Source: Micromonospora okii (GTDB lineage: Bacteria > Actinomycetota > Actinomycetes > Mycobacteriales > Micromonosporaceae). From it: a DNA stretch of 64,000 nucleotides. Below, one piece after another: positions 63,649 through 64,000 of this stretch (position 1 is its first letter; each line of letters begins with the position of its first letter). The DNA lies in the NCBI RefSeq assembly GCF_020884795.1, contig NZ_BBZF01000024.1, positions 132,717 to 196,716 on the forward strand. Reading direction: 5' to 3'. The notes beneath the pieces are model-generated. The model did no database searches. It saw only the letters and a list, made by a program, of their open reading frames with translations, and was not told the DNA's origin. A program made the translations under genes and the position numbers.

Positions 63649-64000
63649 CCGCGACGGCCGACGCCGAGGCGGCCGCGAACGAGTTGACGCCGCTCGCCGA
63701 CTACCTGGGCAGCGTGCTGCGCAGGTTACGCGCGCTGCCTCCGCTCGACCTCGACCTCACCCAGGCGTACGGCAACGTCCTCGCCGAGGACGTCGTCGCG
63801 CCGCACTCCTTCCCCGCCTTCGACCAGGCTGCCGTGGACGGGTACGCGGCCCGCTGGGACGACCTCTCCGGCGTGGGCCGGGCGGCCGGCTACGCCGCCT
63901 CCGGCGCGCCCGGCTCCCGCACGTTGCGGCTGAACGTGGTCGGCGACCTGGGGGCGGCGAGCTGGCGTCCCGTGCGGCTCACCCCCGGCTCCTGCTTCTC
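63645..64000 (+). CDS. moeA: molybdopterin molybdenumtransferase MoeA/Glp, N-terminal part (truncated by window)
   Basis: From ATG 63645 the frame runs to the window end (about 118 residues): LTPLADYLGSVLRRLRALPPLDLDLTQAYGNVLAEDVVAPHSFPAFDQAAVDGYAARWDDLSG. PAFDQAAVDGYA is the MoeA/gephyrin signature (usually P-FDnSamDGyA); here Gln-Ala replaces Asn-Ser. MoeA inserts molybdenum into molybdopterin. The galU-moeA order is that of Rv0993-Rv0994. The C-terminal two-thirds is outside the window. Confidence 0.9.
   Translation, partial: MTATADAEAAANELTPLADYLGSVLRRLRALPPLDLDLTQAYGNVLAEDVVAPHSFPAFDQAAVDGYAARWDDLSGVGRAAGYAASGAPGSRTLRLNVVGDLGAASWRPVRLTPGSCF

Noticed and set aside
1..64000. tRNA, rRNA, insertion sequences, prophage or conjugative genes
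   Set aside because: I looked for tRNA-like cloverleaf ends, transposase and integrase motifs and phage genes and saw none.

Overview
The window is about 73% GC by eye and densely coded. It contains many GTG starts, GTGA/ATGA stop-start overlaps and leaderless genes with a TANNNT box 6-9 bases before the start. Protein families (KorAB, FolP2, DUF3117, Fur-type FurA, SigE-family sigma factor, IdeR-type box, possible PopR-type ClpP control) and gene order point to an actinomycete, most likely Micromonosporaceae (Micromonospora or a close relative). Several blocks keep the order known from Mycobacterium tuberculosis: folP2 - DivIVA-domain protein - tag - DUF3117 - O-methyltransferase - htrA - tatB - mrp - DUF1003 - mgtE-like (Rv1207 to Rv1232c region), and FmdB - 5-formyl-THF cyclo-ligase - galU - moeA (Rv0991c to Rv0994 region). 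It looks like ordinary chromosome. I saw no transposase, phage gene, tRNA, rRNA or CRISPR.

Layout. 1-4.9 kb: end of a CtaG-like gene, amidohydrolase, AraC/GyrI regulator, and a ClpP paralogue preceded by tandem palindromes. 4.0-9.6 kb: siderophore uptake locus (AraC regulator divergent from binding protein, siderophore-interacting reductase, two permeases and an ATPase) under overlapping IdeR/DtxR-type boxes. 9.7-16.3 kb: XRE regulator, K+ channel, 2-oxoacid:ferredoxin oxidoreductase KorAB, secreted surface protein. 16.3-25.7 kb: solitary nuoA, folP2, DivIVA-domain protein, tag, SDR, PaaX with an enoyl-CoA hydratase, DUF3117, leucyl aminopeptidase, O-methyltransferase. 25.9-31.1 kb: htrA, tatB, and the mgtE-like/DUF1003/mrp operon. 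31.1-37.9 kb: PhzF-like protein, HAD, EamA and KimA-like transporters, SDR. 38-46.8 kb: three enzymes fitting the ethylmalonyl-CoA pathway (CitE/malyl-CoA lyase, acyl-CoA dehydrogenase, MaoC hydratase) interspersed with DUF4190 proteins, an SDR, a broken radical-SAM gene under a LexA box, an HTTM/DCC group and thioredoxin. 46.9-58 kb: TrmH methyltransferase, small membrane proteins, PH-domain protein, SigE-family sigma factor with membrane partner, PHP, MarC, RecB-like nuclease, MpaB, FurA, DUF2231. 58-64 kb: CpaB-like protein, FmdB, cyclo-ligase, GGDEF protein, galU and the start of moeA.

The most unusual material is non-coding or decayed: a three-copy repeat placed at gene 3' ends that may supply stop codons, a 21-bp perfect inverted repeat, a 548-base gap with a structured core and a CebR-like box, tandem PopR-type sites before clpP, a radical-SAM gene lacking its catalytic middle, and an O-methyltransferase whose best start is ATC. 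No wholly new multi-gene system is evident. Family names come from reading protein motifs, not from database searches.
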